A DNA stretch of 15,140 nt from Candidatus Shapirobacteria bacterium (GTDB lineage: Bacteria; Patescibacteriota; Microgenomatia; UBA12405). The translations under genes and the position numbers were made by a program. A model generated the notes under the pieces. That model searched no databases. It saw only the letters and a list, made by a program, of their open reading frames with translations, and was not told where the DNA came from. Numbering within the stretch: the stretch's first letter is position 1; each line of letters opens with the position of its first letter. The stretch spans positions 1-15,140 of the forward strand of contig JAHBAQ020000037.1 of NCBI GenBank assembly GCA_018500045.2, in the 5' to 3' direction. Shown piece after piece: positions 7,765 to 15,121 of the stretch.

Positions 7765-8223
7765 TTACTTGATAGATACAATCTTGTAGACAATTTTGCC
7801 TACTGGGGCTTCAACTTCAATTTCTTCATTAACTTTTTTACCAATTAAGGCTTTGCCTAATGGTGATTGGTCGGAAATTTTATTGACAGTAGGATCTGAT
7901 TCCAATTGATTAACAATAAAAAATTCTTTGGTAGCAGCAGCAACTTTAATTTTTACTTTACAACCTACCTGAATGGAATCAAAAGAAGCTTTGTCACTAA
8001 TTATTTCACTGTTTTCAAGGGTTTCCTCGATTTGTTCAATTTGATTATTGGTGACCTCTAATTCTTCTTTGAGTTGCGAGGCCAGACCATCTTCACCAGA
8101 TTCATCAGGTTGAGCTACTTCCTCAATTTGAGTAATCAAGTGTTCTTGTTTATCTTTTAAATCTTTCAGCTGTTGGGTCAACTGATCATAACCGGCCCTG
8201 GTCAAAAGATTTTTCTGGTTCAT
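7765..8223 (-). CDS. greA: transcript cleavage factor GreA-like, with non-canonical tip
   Basis: GreA enters the secondary channel of RNA polymerase and rescues backtracked complexes by stimulating cleavage of the RNA 3' end. The 152 residues match the family (about 158). The N-terminal half (about 10-75) is the helical hairpin coiled coil starting LTRAGYDQLTQQLKDL; the C-terminal half is the FKBP-like globular domain with the family's SPLGKALIGKKVNEEIEV (122-139). The tip, usually GDLxENAEYxAAKE with catalytic acidic residues D41 and E44, reads about PDESGEDGLASQLKEE (39-54). Acidic residues are present, but the order is changed and the conserved NAEY is missing. Function may be ordinary cleavage, weaker, or anti-cleavage as in Gfh1; sequence cannot decide. 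The gene has its own promoter and a terminator-bearing leader and heads the lysS cluster. The start is ATG without Shine-Dalgarno. Confidence 0.93.
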   Translation of the reverse strand: MNQKNLLTRAGYDQLTQQLKDLKDKQEHLITQIEEVAQPDESGEDGLASQLKEELEVTNNQIEQIEETLENSEIISDKASFDSIQVGCKVKIKVAAATKEFFIVNQLESDPTVNKISDQSPLGKALIGKKVNEEIEVEAPVGKIVYKIVSIK

Positions 8224-8232
8224 GGTTTTTAT

Positions 8233-8271
8233 AAAAAAAGACTCCCGAAGGGTTTAAATTCTGCACGGGAG
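8233..8271 (-). terminator. intrinsic terminator (attenuator) in the greA leader
   Basis: On the minus strand CTCCCG (8271-8266) pairs with CGGGAG (8247-8242) across an 18-nt loop and is followed by TCTTTTTTT (8241-8233). It lies downstream of the greA promoter and about 9 nt before the greA ATG. No minus-strand gene lies between the promoter and the terminator, so it would cut greA leader transcripts to roughly 50 nt. The stem is only 6 bp. Confidence 0.6.
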
Positions 8272-8278
8272 AAGCAGA
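8260..8278 (-). promoter_or_regulatory. candidate antiterminator hairpin in the greA leader
   Basis: TCTGC (8278-8274 on the minus strand) pairs with GCAGA (8264-8260) over a 9-nt loop that contains CTCCCG, the 5' arm of the terminator. Forming this hairpin should hinder the terminator, or the two could coexist as an H-type pseudoknot. It is only 5 bp, so it may be chance. Confidence 0.35.
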
Positions 8279-8290
8279 CATTGAGTTAGT

Positions 8291-8319
8291 ATCTTAAGCT
8301 AACGAAGACCTTTTGTCAA
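8291..8319 (-). promoter_or_regulatory. greA sigma70-type promoter
   Basis: The minus strand has a perfect -35 TTGACA (8319-8314), a 17-bp spacer and -10 TAAGAT (8296-8291). The start of transcription would be near 8284-8282, giving a leader of about 60 nt before the greA ATG at 8223. This is the best consensus promoter in the window. Confidence 0.8.
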
Positions 8320-8338
8320 ATAAAAATTAATGGTTTAA

Positions 8339-9136
8339 TTGATTGTGGTCTTAAACAACTTTTTTAAAATAACACCTGAAAAAAGGTACGTCAAGATAAG
8401 AAAAAAAAATGGGGTGATTTATAGTAACCCGAGGTGGTGGAAGAAAATGATTTTTTACTTTGGGAGTGTTTTGGTAGTTTTTTCTTTGGTGGGAATACTA
8501 TATATATATGAACCTATAATGATAAGTTGGATCAAATATAAATTAATCAATCAGAATCAAGTTTTGGCAGAGATTAAAAAAATAAAACAACAAAATAGTC
8601 TGACACCAACGCCAACAATTATTCCCACTGTAAGTAATACGCCAGAGCCAACTGCAATTCCAGAACCAACACCAATACCATTGCCAGTGGCAGATTCTGA
8701 TGAATTCAAAATAAAAATACCTAAAATTGGGGCAAATACTAAGATTCAGGCGAATGTCTCGCCTTACTCAAAAGAAGAATATTTAAGGGTTTTAAAGAAT
8801 AATCTAATAGCACACTCGGACGAGTCTTCTTTGCCGGGAAAAGGTAAAGGGACGGCAGTTTATTTATTTGCTCACTCAAGTCAACAAGGAGTGTTTGATG
8901 CCAGGGAAAATCCGGTATTTTATCTGTTAGGGGAATTAGAAAGTGGTGATGATATATTGGTGAGTTATAATGGTAATCTTTTTACATATCGGGTATATAT
9001 GGAAAAAGTTATTAAATCGAAAGATACTGATTACTTAAATTATACAGACAGAGATAAAGAAATATTGATTTTACAAACTTGTTGGCCAATTGGGACTAAT
9101 TGGCAAAGACTTTTAGTGTTCGCCGAGAGAATTTAG
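8339..9136 (+). CDS. sortase family transpeptidase, membrane-anchored
   Basis: Sortases sit on the outer face of the membrane, cut sorting signals and join surface proteins to an acceptor. Visible: a basic cytosolic N-terminus, one membrane helix (about 37-57, starting MIFYFGSVLVVFSLVG), a linker of about 30 residues rich in Pro and Thr (89-117), then the sortase barrel. The catalytic triad is readable as H179 (LFAHSS), C248 (LQTCWP) and R257 (WQRLLVFAE). The LxTCxP signature and short single-helix layout suggest the class D/E group. The start is uncertain: TTG at 8339 opens the frame, GTG at 8345 lies 5 nt after a TTTAAT and is my preference, and ATG at 8447 would begin right at the membrane helix. 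No LPXTG-type substrate is encoded nearby. Divergent from greA; 55 bp before the unknown gene, which has its own promoter. Stop TAG. Confidence 0.93.
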   Translation: MIVVLNNFFKITPEKRYVKIRKKNGVIYSNPRWWKKMIFYFGSVLVVFSLVGILYIYEPIMISWIKYKLINQNQVLAEIKKIKQQNSLTPTPTIIPTVSNTPEPTAIPEPTPIPLPVADSDEFKIKIPKIGANTKIQANVSPYSKEEYLRVLKNNLIAHSDESSLPGKGKGTAVYLFAHSSQQGVFDARENPVFYLLGELESGDDILVSYNGNLFTYRVYMEKVIKSKDTDYLNYTDRDKEILILQTCWPIGTNWQRLLVFAERI

Positions 9137-9154
9137 TGATTTAAACTAAAAAAG

Positions 9155-9163
9155 TGATATAAT
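9155..9163 (+). promoter_or_regulatory. extended -10 promoter for the unknown gene at 9192
   Basis: TGATATAAT is a perfect extended -10 (TGnTATAAT). The predicted start is near 9170, giving a leader of about 22 nt without a Shine-Dalgarno. The -35 position (9135-9140) does not match TTGACA, as is usual for extended -10 promoters. Confidence 0.6.
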
Positions 9164-9166
9164 CGC

Positions 9167-9177
9167 CCTATTATAGG
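9167..9177 (+). promoter_or_regulatory. inverted repeat at the predicted transcription start (possible operator)
   Basis: CCTAT and ATAGG form perfect 5-bp arms around one central base, 4 bp after the extended -10 and over the predicted start point. The location suits a repressor site, but the arms are short and AT-rich, so it may be chance. Confidence 0.2.
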
Positions 9178-9191
9178 TATATTAATTACTT

Positions 9192-9761
9192 ATGAAGGAA
9201 AGATATAAAAAACCTAGTGAGGGCCAATTTTTTCTTGGTTTTGAAGGTGGAGAAATCACTTATAGAGAAATATTGCCATCTGTTAGAGTGAATTTAGTTT
9301 TAAATGGTGTTGATTTTTCGAAACTAGAACCAAACTATGGTGGTTATGCTAGATCAGCTTATATTAAACAAGAATCACTAGAAATGATGAAAAAAAGAAC
9401 TGAGTTTATAGGAACTGACCAAGAGTTTTTAAAAACATTAGTGGTCTTTCCAGTTGGAACCGAAATTAAATTTCAAAATATTAGTAGAAATAAATATAAA
9501 TTAAATATTTCAACGGTGGTTCATGAGGTTGAATCAAGAGATCAAATCGATGTTCCTTGCGGTTGCCGATGGTATCAGGTTATATCATCATTAATTGATG
9601 ATGATCGAAAAATGGAAAAGAAATGTATAACGTATAGGAAGGAGGGAGGTGAACACCCATATACTTTAGGATCAGGAGAATATTTTTATGCCAGGCCGGA
9701 ATGTAGTTCAAAAAAAGTTTGTATATCAGTTATAGGAAAAAATGGTTTTGGGTCTAATTAA
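9192..9761 (+). CDS. hypothetical protein, 189 residues, cysteine-containing
   Basis: I do not recognise this protein. It is soluble-looking: no signal peptide and no membrane helix. It is rich in charged residues, with a likely mixed alpha/beta composition. Five cysteines fall in the C-terminal half: C123 and C125 in the motif VPCGCRWYQ, then C145, C171 and C177. The spacing (CxC, then about 20, 26 and 6) could form a metal site or disulfides. The segment ending GSGEYFYARPECSSKKVCISVIG suggests strands. The start ATG is well supported by the extended -10 promoter 29 nt upstream. It follows the sortase by 55 bp on the same strand; a functional link is possible but unproven. Its TAA stop shares the palindrome TTAA (9758-9761) with the uvrC stop on the other strand. 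Confidence 0.75.
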   Translation: MKERYKKPSEGQFFLGFEGGEITYREILPSVRVNLVLNGVDFSKLEPNYGGYARSAYIKQESLEMMKKRTEFIGTDQEFLKTLVVFPVGTEIKFQNISRNKYKLNISTVVHEVESRDQIDVPCGCRWYQVISSLIDDDRKMEKKCITYRKEGGEHPYTLGSGEYFYARPECSSKKVCISVIGKNGFGSN

Positions 9762-11032
9762 TTTAAAATAAGTTTATTTCTTAAAATATTTTTTCTGTAA
9801 CGGTTGGAAAAACGGTGGGCTTCGTCACGAATTTGCTGAAGTAACTGAAGAGCAGGAGAATTTTTGGGTAAATTAATTTCCCGCCAATCATCAACGGTTT
9901 TTATAACAATTGTTTCGAATCTCTTGGCAAGTCCGATGATACAAATTTGGCTGGTTTGAGGATTAGTAGAAATTTCTAAGGCTTGATGAGCTGCAGAAAC
10001 TTGAGGTTTTCCCCCATCGACCATTAAGATATCCGGAAAAGACCATTCTGGATGTTTGAGACGACGATAAATGATTTCTTTGATCATAAATTGATCATCT
10101 GGGGTAATTTTACTGTCAATTTTAAATTGACGATACTGTGAAGTATCAATTTTGCCATTTTGATAAACCGTCATAGCGCCGACAAAAACTTTTGAGCCAA
10201 GATTGGAGATATCGTAGCCCTCGAGACGATTGATTTGCTTAAGTTTGGGAAAATAAGGCGACAAAGTTAAAACCAATTGATCACAGGCTTTTTGATATTT
10301 ATCTTCCTTAAAATCAATTTCTTGATAAAGGTGACTGAGACTTTGCCAACCAGAAATAACGTAATTTAAAGAATTGATTTGGTCTCGACGAACTTTAGCT
10401 AATTCATAATTTTCTGTTTTAGAAAAATTATTCATTTCCTTAGTTAATTGAGAAATTAATTTATGAAAATGGCCATTGAGAATTTTTTTTATTTTGGAAA
10501 TATTGGTACGATATTCTTTTGGATCTGGATTAACACCTGGACAAAGACCAAGGTGACAGTATAGACAAGGTTTAGGGTCATGTTTTTTGGAATAATAAGG
10601 AAAAATGTGACGGATAGTTTTAAGAAGACTTTTGACTGAACGACTATCAGGAAAGGGACCAAAAAATATGTCGTTTTGATTTAAAGTTGATTTGAAAGCG
10701 GGTTTAATAATAGGAAACCTATCTTTGGTAATAGTGATATAAATGTAGCTTTTGTCGTCTTTGAGTTGAGAATTGAATTTGGGTCGATATTGTTTGATGA
10801 GACTGGATTCAAGAACTAAAGCTTCGATTTCGGAACCGACGGTATGAAAACTAATATCAGCAATTTCGGAAACTAGACGGCTAGTCTTATATCCAAGAGC
10901 GTGATCGGACTGAAAATATTGAGAAACCCGTTTTTTTAAATTAACGGCTTTGCCAATGTAAATTATGTTCCCTTGAATGTTTTTATAAATATAAACACCA
11001 GGAGAATTTGGAAGATGACTTAAATCAATCAC
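9758..11032 (-). CDS. uvrC: excinuclease ABC subunit C, lacking the C-terminal HhH region
   Basis: UvrC makes the two incisions around a lesion after UvrA/UvrB loading in nucleotide excision repair. The GIY-YIG nuclease (3' incision) occupies about 8-90: GVYIY (12-16), IIYIGKAVNLKKR (23-35), ALVLESSLIKQYRPKFN (71-87). A cysteine-rich stretch CLYCHLGLC (156-164) follows, then the UVR motif that binds UvrB (about 190-225). The RNase H-like 5' nuclease (about 268-410) keeps its presumed DDH triad: D274 (EGYDISN), D339 (MVDGGKPQ) and H406 (RDEAHRFS). The protein stops 18 residues after this histidine, at 424 residues against about 600 in the common enzyme, so the tandem helix-hairpin-helix DNA-binding region is absent. 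The start is GTG at 11032; the ATG two bases upstream meets TGA at once. The -10 is shared with the divergent gene. Confidence 0.95.
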   Translation of the reverse strand: MIDLSHLPNSPGVYIYKNIQGNIIYIGKAVNLKKRVSQYFQSDHALGYKTSRLVSEIADISFHTVGSEIEALVLESSLIKQYRPKFNSQLKDDKSYIYITITKDRFPIIKPAFKSTLNQNDIFFGPFPDSRSVKSLLKTIRHIFPYYSKKHDPKPCLYCHLGLCPGVNPDPKEYRTNISKIKKILNGHFHKLISQLTKEMNNFSKTENYELAKVRRDQINSLNYVISGWQSLSHLYQEIDFKEDKYQKACDQLVLTLSPYFPKLKQINRLEGYDISNLGSKVFVGAMTVYQNGKIDTSQYRQFKIDSKITPDDQFMIKEIIYRRLKHPEWSFPDILMVDGGKPQVSAAHQALEISTNPQTSQICIIGLAKRFETIVIKTVDDWREINLPKNSPALQLLQQIRDEAHRFSNRYRKNILRNKLILN

Positions 11033-11038
11033 ATAGGT

Positions 11039-11048
11039 ATTATATAAT
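11039..11048. promoter_or_regulatory. shared palindromic -10 of a divergent leaderless promoter (uvrC / glycosyltransferase)
   Basis: ATTATATAAT is a perfect 10-bp palindrome containing TATAAT on both strands (plus 11043-11048; minus 11044-11039). The plus-strand ATG (11055) and the minus-strand GTG (11032) each lie exactly 6 nt from the respective hexamer, so predicted +1 equals the first base of each start codon. The -35 positions are poor on both sides. Confidence 0.65.
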
Positions 11049-11054
11049 GAAACT

Positions 11055-12578
11055 ATGAAAGGAAAGGAAAAAATCTTAGCAATTTTTTTTGGGATTATTT
11101 TGGGACTTTCGGGTGTTATTAGATTTTTTCAAACAAAAGATTACAATACGCCTTTTACATATGATCAAGCCAGAGATATGTTGGATATCAGAGCTTTGGG
11201 AGAATTTAAAGATTTGGCAGTATTAGGACCAACAACTTCAATTAATGGATTACGATTAGGCCCATTTTATTATTATTTTAATTTGCCGGCTTATTGGATT
11301 GGTGGTGGAAGTCCACAAGCTTTGGTTTACTGGAATATATTGTTGTTTTTAGTTTCTGGTGGTTTTATTTTTTGGTATTTCAGAAAAAGAAATATAATTT
11401 TGGGTTTTTTGGTGGGAAGTTTGTTTTTGATGTCACCACAAATGTTTAATTTGACGAGATATTTTTGGAATGCCAATATGGCAACTTATTTGAGTGTTTA
11501 TTTTTTTGTGGCGTTGTGGAATTTTTTGGAGAAAAAAGACAATAAATCGATTTTATGGTTAGGACTAACGGCAGCAATGATGACTCAGTTTGAAGCAGCA
11601 TTTGGGATAGTGTGCTTAGGCTTTTCAGTGTTAATAATTTTGTTAAACAAAAAAGCTAAACACTGGAAAAGTTTTTTAATTGGAGTAATCCCTTGGTTTT
11701 TACCTCAAATACTGTTGGAAATAAAAAATAAATTTCAGATGACGAAATTATTGTTAGGATTTTTTGACGGCAGCAATCAGGTGTTGGGTGACAAAATGAG
11801 TTTAGGAGAAACTGCAAGTTCGCATTTTAATAAAATAATTAGTTTTTTTGAGGGGCAATTTATGGCAAGTTATGGTTGGGGTTTTGGGGTTTTAATTTTA
11901 GCAGTGGGATTGATTTTGATAAATAAAAAATATCGAAAAGTTGGTATTTATTTTGTATCTTTTTTACTGTTTGCTTTTGTTTTTTATACAACAGTTTATC
12001 ATCACGAATTAAAGACTTGGTACTTGGAGAGTTTAAGGGTTTGGTATTGTTTTGTAATTGGAATTGGATTAGTAAACATTAATAAATTTAAAAATTTGGC
12101 TGGAATAATAATTGGGGTATTTTTATTGAGGAGTATTACTTTAACAAAAATAGATCAGTGGCAGTTTGTAAATAGTGATTTTGGTAAAAATGATCCCAAA
12201 AAATTAGCTAATCTAATTAAAAATATTGACTGGGTGTACGAAAAAATAAATGGTGACGGCTTTGAGGCTTACACATATGTACCGGAAATTTACGACTACT
12301 CAAATCAGTATTTATACTGGCAATATGGCATAAAGAAATATGGTTATATGCCAAATAAAGTTTCTTATAGTATTACCGAAGTACCGGAATATTTAAGAAC
12401 TCAAAATGAGTTTTATAAAAAAACCAAGGAAAGTAAAAGTAAAAAAATTGCTTTGATTTATGAAAATAATGACAAATCTATTGGATGGTTGGGTCAATTT
12501 ACAAAATATTGTACGGTGGAAAAATGGCAAACAGAATGGAATACAACGGTGGAAATTAGGGAGAAATGCTCTTTTTGA
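11055..12578 (+). CDS. polytopic membrane glycosyltransferase, GT-C fold (GT39/ArnT/RgtA-like)
   Basis: The 507 residues begin with a membrane helix (about 7-24), then a first outer loop with YDQARD (36-41). Acidic residues at this place (here D37) are the catalytic hallmark of GT-C enzymes that use lipid-phosphate sugars. Further hydrophobic helices lie at about 89-108, 113-128, 141-158, 165-198, 206-222, 272-289, 295-313, 326-340 and 347-360, giving roughly ten to twelve. The last 145 residues (about 362-507) are hydrophilic and probably form an outer globular domain with many Tyr. Such proteins usually transfer sugars to surface glycans or proteins from polyprenyl-phosphate donors; donor and acceptor cannot be told. 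The first residues KGKEK keep the N-terminus inside. The ATG is 6 nt from TATAAT with no leader. Its end overlaps uvrA by 23 bp, tail to tail. Stop TGA. Confidence 0.85.
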   Translation: MKGKEKILAIFFGIILGLSGVIRFFQTKDYNTPFTYDQARDMLDIRALGEFKDLAVLGPTTSINGLRLGPFYYYFNLPAYWIGGGSPQALVYWNILLFLVSGGFIFWYFRKRNIILGFLVGSLFLMSPQMFNLTRYFWNANMATYLSVYFFVALWNFLEKKDNKSILWLGLTAAMMTQFEAAFGIVCLGFSVLIILLNKKAKHWKSFLIGVIPWFLPQILLEIKNKFQMTKLLLGFFDGSNQVLGDKMSLGETASSHFNKIISFFEGQFMASYGWGFGVLILAVGLILINKKYRKVGIYFVSFLLFAFVFYTTVYHHELKTWYLESLRVWYCFVIGIGLVNINKFKNLAGIIIGVFLLRSITLTKIDQWQFVNSDFGKNDPKKLANLIKNIDWVYEKINGDGFEAYTYVPEIYDYSNQYLYWQYGIKKYGYMPNKVSYSITEVPEYLRTQNEFYKKTKESKSKKIALIYENNDKSIGWLGQFTKYCTVEKWQTEWNTTVEIREKCSF

Positions 12579-15121
12579 GGTATTGGCCGGTGTAGGAACG
12601 ATCACAATTCATAACATCTTTGACAGTACCAGCGACAACTAGCTCCCCACCCTTTTGCCCACCTTCGGGACCCATATCAATAATCCAATCGGCATTTTTA
12701 ATCATATCAAGATTGTGTTCGATAACCACGACTGTATTACCCTTATCAACTAATTTTCGTAAGACAGTAATTAATTTATCGACATCGTAAAAATGTAACC
12801 CAGTAGTAGGTTCGTCGAGAATATAAAGCATTTTACCTCGACCTAATTTGACTAATTCACGACTAATTTTGAGACGCTGCGATTCCCCTCCGGATAAAGT
12901 ATTTGATGGTTGGCCTAATTCCAAATATCCAAGACCAACATCTTGAATAGTAGTTAACATCCGTTTCAATCTGGGAATATTTTTGAAAAATTCAGCGGCC
13001 TCATCAATGGTCATTTTAAGAATTTGAGCAACATTCTTACCTTTGTATTCAACTTCCAAAGTTTCTTCTTTATATCTGGTACCATGACATTCGTCGCAAG
13101 TGACGTAAATATCGGGCAAAAATTGCATTTCGATTTTGATTTGACCTTGACCTTCACAAATAGGACAGCGACCTGGTTTGGCGTTAAAAGAAAAACGATC
13201 AACGTTAAAACCACGAATTTGAGCTTCAATGGTTTGAGCCATAAGTTTGCGGATGTCATCAAAAATTTTGGTGTAAGTGGCCGGATTACTGCGAGGAGTC
13301 CGACCTATTGGTGACTGGTCGACTAATAAAACATCAGTAACATTGTCAGCACCAGTAATTTCGTCGTATTTACCAATAAAACCATAGTAACTACCAAGGG
13401 TGGCTTTGCGAACACCGCCATAAAGAGTATCGTGAACTAAAGTAGATTTACCGGAACCAGAAACACCAGTGACACAAACTAATTTGTTTAAAGGGAAATC
13501 GACATCGACATGTTTAAGATTCCATTGACTGGCACCTTTGATAGAAATTTTATAATTAGGATTAATTAAACCGGAGTCAAGATTATTTTTGATTTGTAAT
13601 TTGCCGGATAAATATTTGCCAGTGAGAGACTTACTATTCTTTTTGATATCTTCTAAACTTCCTTGGGCGACAACTTCACCACCGTGTTTGCCAGCATACA
13701 AACCAAAATCGACGATATAATCGGCAGATTTTATAACATCTTCGTCGTGTTCAACCACAACTAATGAATTACCTAAATCTTTGAGTTTTTGTAAAGTGGC
13801 AATTAAGCGATCATTGTCGCGAGAATGAAGACCAATGGTTGGTTCATCGAGAACATAAAGAACACCGGTTAAGCCGGTACCAATTTGACTAGCCAAACGA
13901 ATTCGCTGTGATTCGCCGCTGGATAAAGTACCAGCTTCGCGATCGAGACTTAAATAATCAAGACCAACAGCCAATAAAAATTCAATACGAGCAGCCAATT
14001 CTTTTTTGATAGGAGTCACAATTTCTTTTTCTTTATCACTGGTTAAAACTGAATCAAGATTGTTTAACCAACTGTTTAATTTTTCGATGGGTAATTGAGT
14101 AATTTGATAAATATTTTGACCTAAAATGTGGATAGAAAGAGCGTCCTGATTGAGACGAGCGCCGTGACAAGTAGTACATTCGCTTTTGATCATAAATTTT
14201 TCAAGCTCTTCACGGATAGCATCGGAGGAAACTGAGGCATAACGACTCTCCATCATTCTGGCGCGCCATTCAGGAAATTTTGATCGATCAACTTGGTATT
14301 TTGAGCCAAGACCTTTACATTCGGGACAAGCACCTTCAGGAGAATTGAAAGAAAATAAACGTGGTTCAATTTCTGGCAAAGAAATATTACAATTGGGACA
14401 AGCAAAATTTTCGGAAAATAAAGTGTCAGTAAAATCTTTGGGGTTTTCAGGAAAATTGAAACCAGGATCGTTGACTTGAGCAGTAATAACCAAACCATTA
14501 GCTAATTTCATAGCTTGTTCAGTATCATCGATAAGACGATCGTAAATTGGTTTAGGATCTTTGAGATTGTCTTTGCTAACAGAAACACGATCAATAACGG
14601 CATCGATGTCGTGTTTGTTGGTTTTGGCGATACCGAAATCAGAATACAAGTCGATAATTTGATTGTCGACACGAATCCACTTGTAACCCTGTTTTTTTAG
14701 ATTCTCAATTAAACCTTTAAAGTCGCCTTTTTTATCTTTAACAACTGGAGATAAAACTAAAAATCGATAAATATTAAGACCAGAGGCCATAACTGAAGCA
14801 GTATTTAAAATTTGAGTGACAATTTGTTTACTACTTTGGGGAGAAACTTCACGACCACAATTGGGACAATGGGGATGACCAATGCGGGCAAAAAGTAAAC
14901 GAAGATAATCATAAATTTCAGTGACCGTACCAACAGTAGAACGAGGGTTATGGGAAATAGCTTTTTGATTGATAGCAATAGATGGAGAAAGACCGTCAAT
15001 AAGGTCAACTTCAGGACGTTTCATGTTGCCCAAAAATTGACGAGCATAGCTCGACAAGCTCTCTACATAACGACGCTGACTTTCAGCAAAAAGAGTATCG
15101 AAAGCCATAGAAGATTTACCC
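12556..15121 (-). CDS. uvrA: excinuclease ABC subunit A, 5' end missing
   Basis: UvrA is the ABC-type ATPase dimer that finds DNA damage and loads UvrB. About 854 native residues are present; roughly the first 35-40, including the start of Walker A, are missing, since the frame begins inside GKSSMAFDTLFAESQRRY. Downstream, counting from the GKSS glycine as residue 1: CPNC (85-88), zinc module 1 cysteines (241, 244, 265, 268), CTTC (315-318), first ABC signature LSSGESQRIR (399-408) and Walker B YVLDEPTIGLH (422-432), second Walker A VTGVSGSGKST (550-560), zinc module 2 (CPIC and CDEC, 652-678), second signature LSGGESQRLK (742-751) and YILDEPTTGLH. The first signature has LSSGE where LSGGE is usual. 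Any start codon placed within the final 19 bases is false because those bases are sequencing adapter. The 3' end overlaps the glycosyltransferase gene by 23 bp. Confidence 0.97.

Noticed and set aside
8242..8278. Interleaved stems in the greA leader as a classical ligand riboswitch
   Set aside because: No known riboswitch core is visible and both stems are short; I keep only the attenuator reading.
8313..8339. Plus-strand promoter TTGTCA and TTTAAT for the sortase, sharing the greA -35
   Set aside because: Spacing is 15 bp and the -10 is weak, so I do not list it as a feature, although TTTAAT 5 nt before GTG fits the leaderless pattern.
12393..12605. Open frame antisense to the 3' end of the glycosyltransferase gene
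   Set aside because: It lies in a shadow frame of two strongly supported genes, has biased composition and shows no recognisable motif.
1..15121. Alternative genetic code with UGA as sense codon, as in some CPR groups
   Set aside because: All large genes read through at family length without internal UGA, and the glycosyltransferase gene ends at TGA; the standard bacterial code is sufficient.
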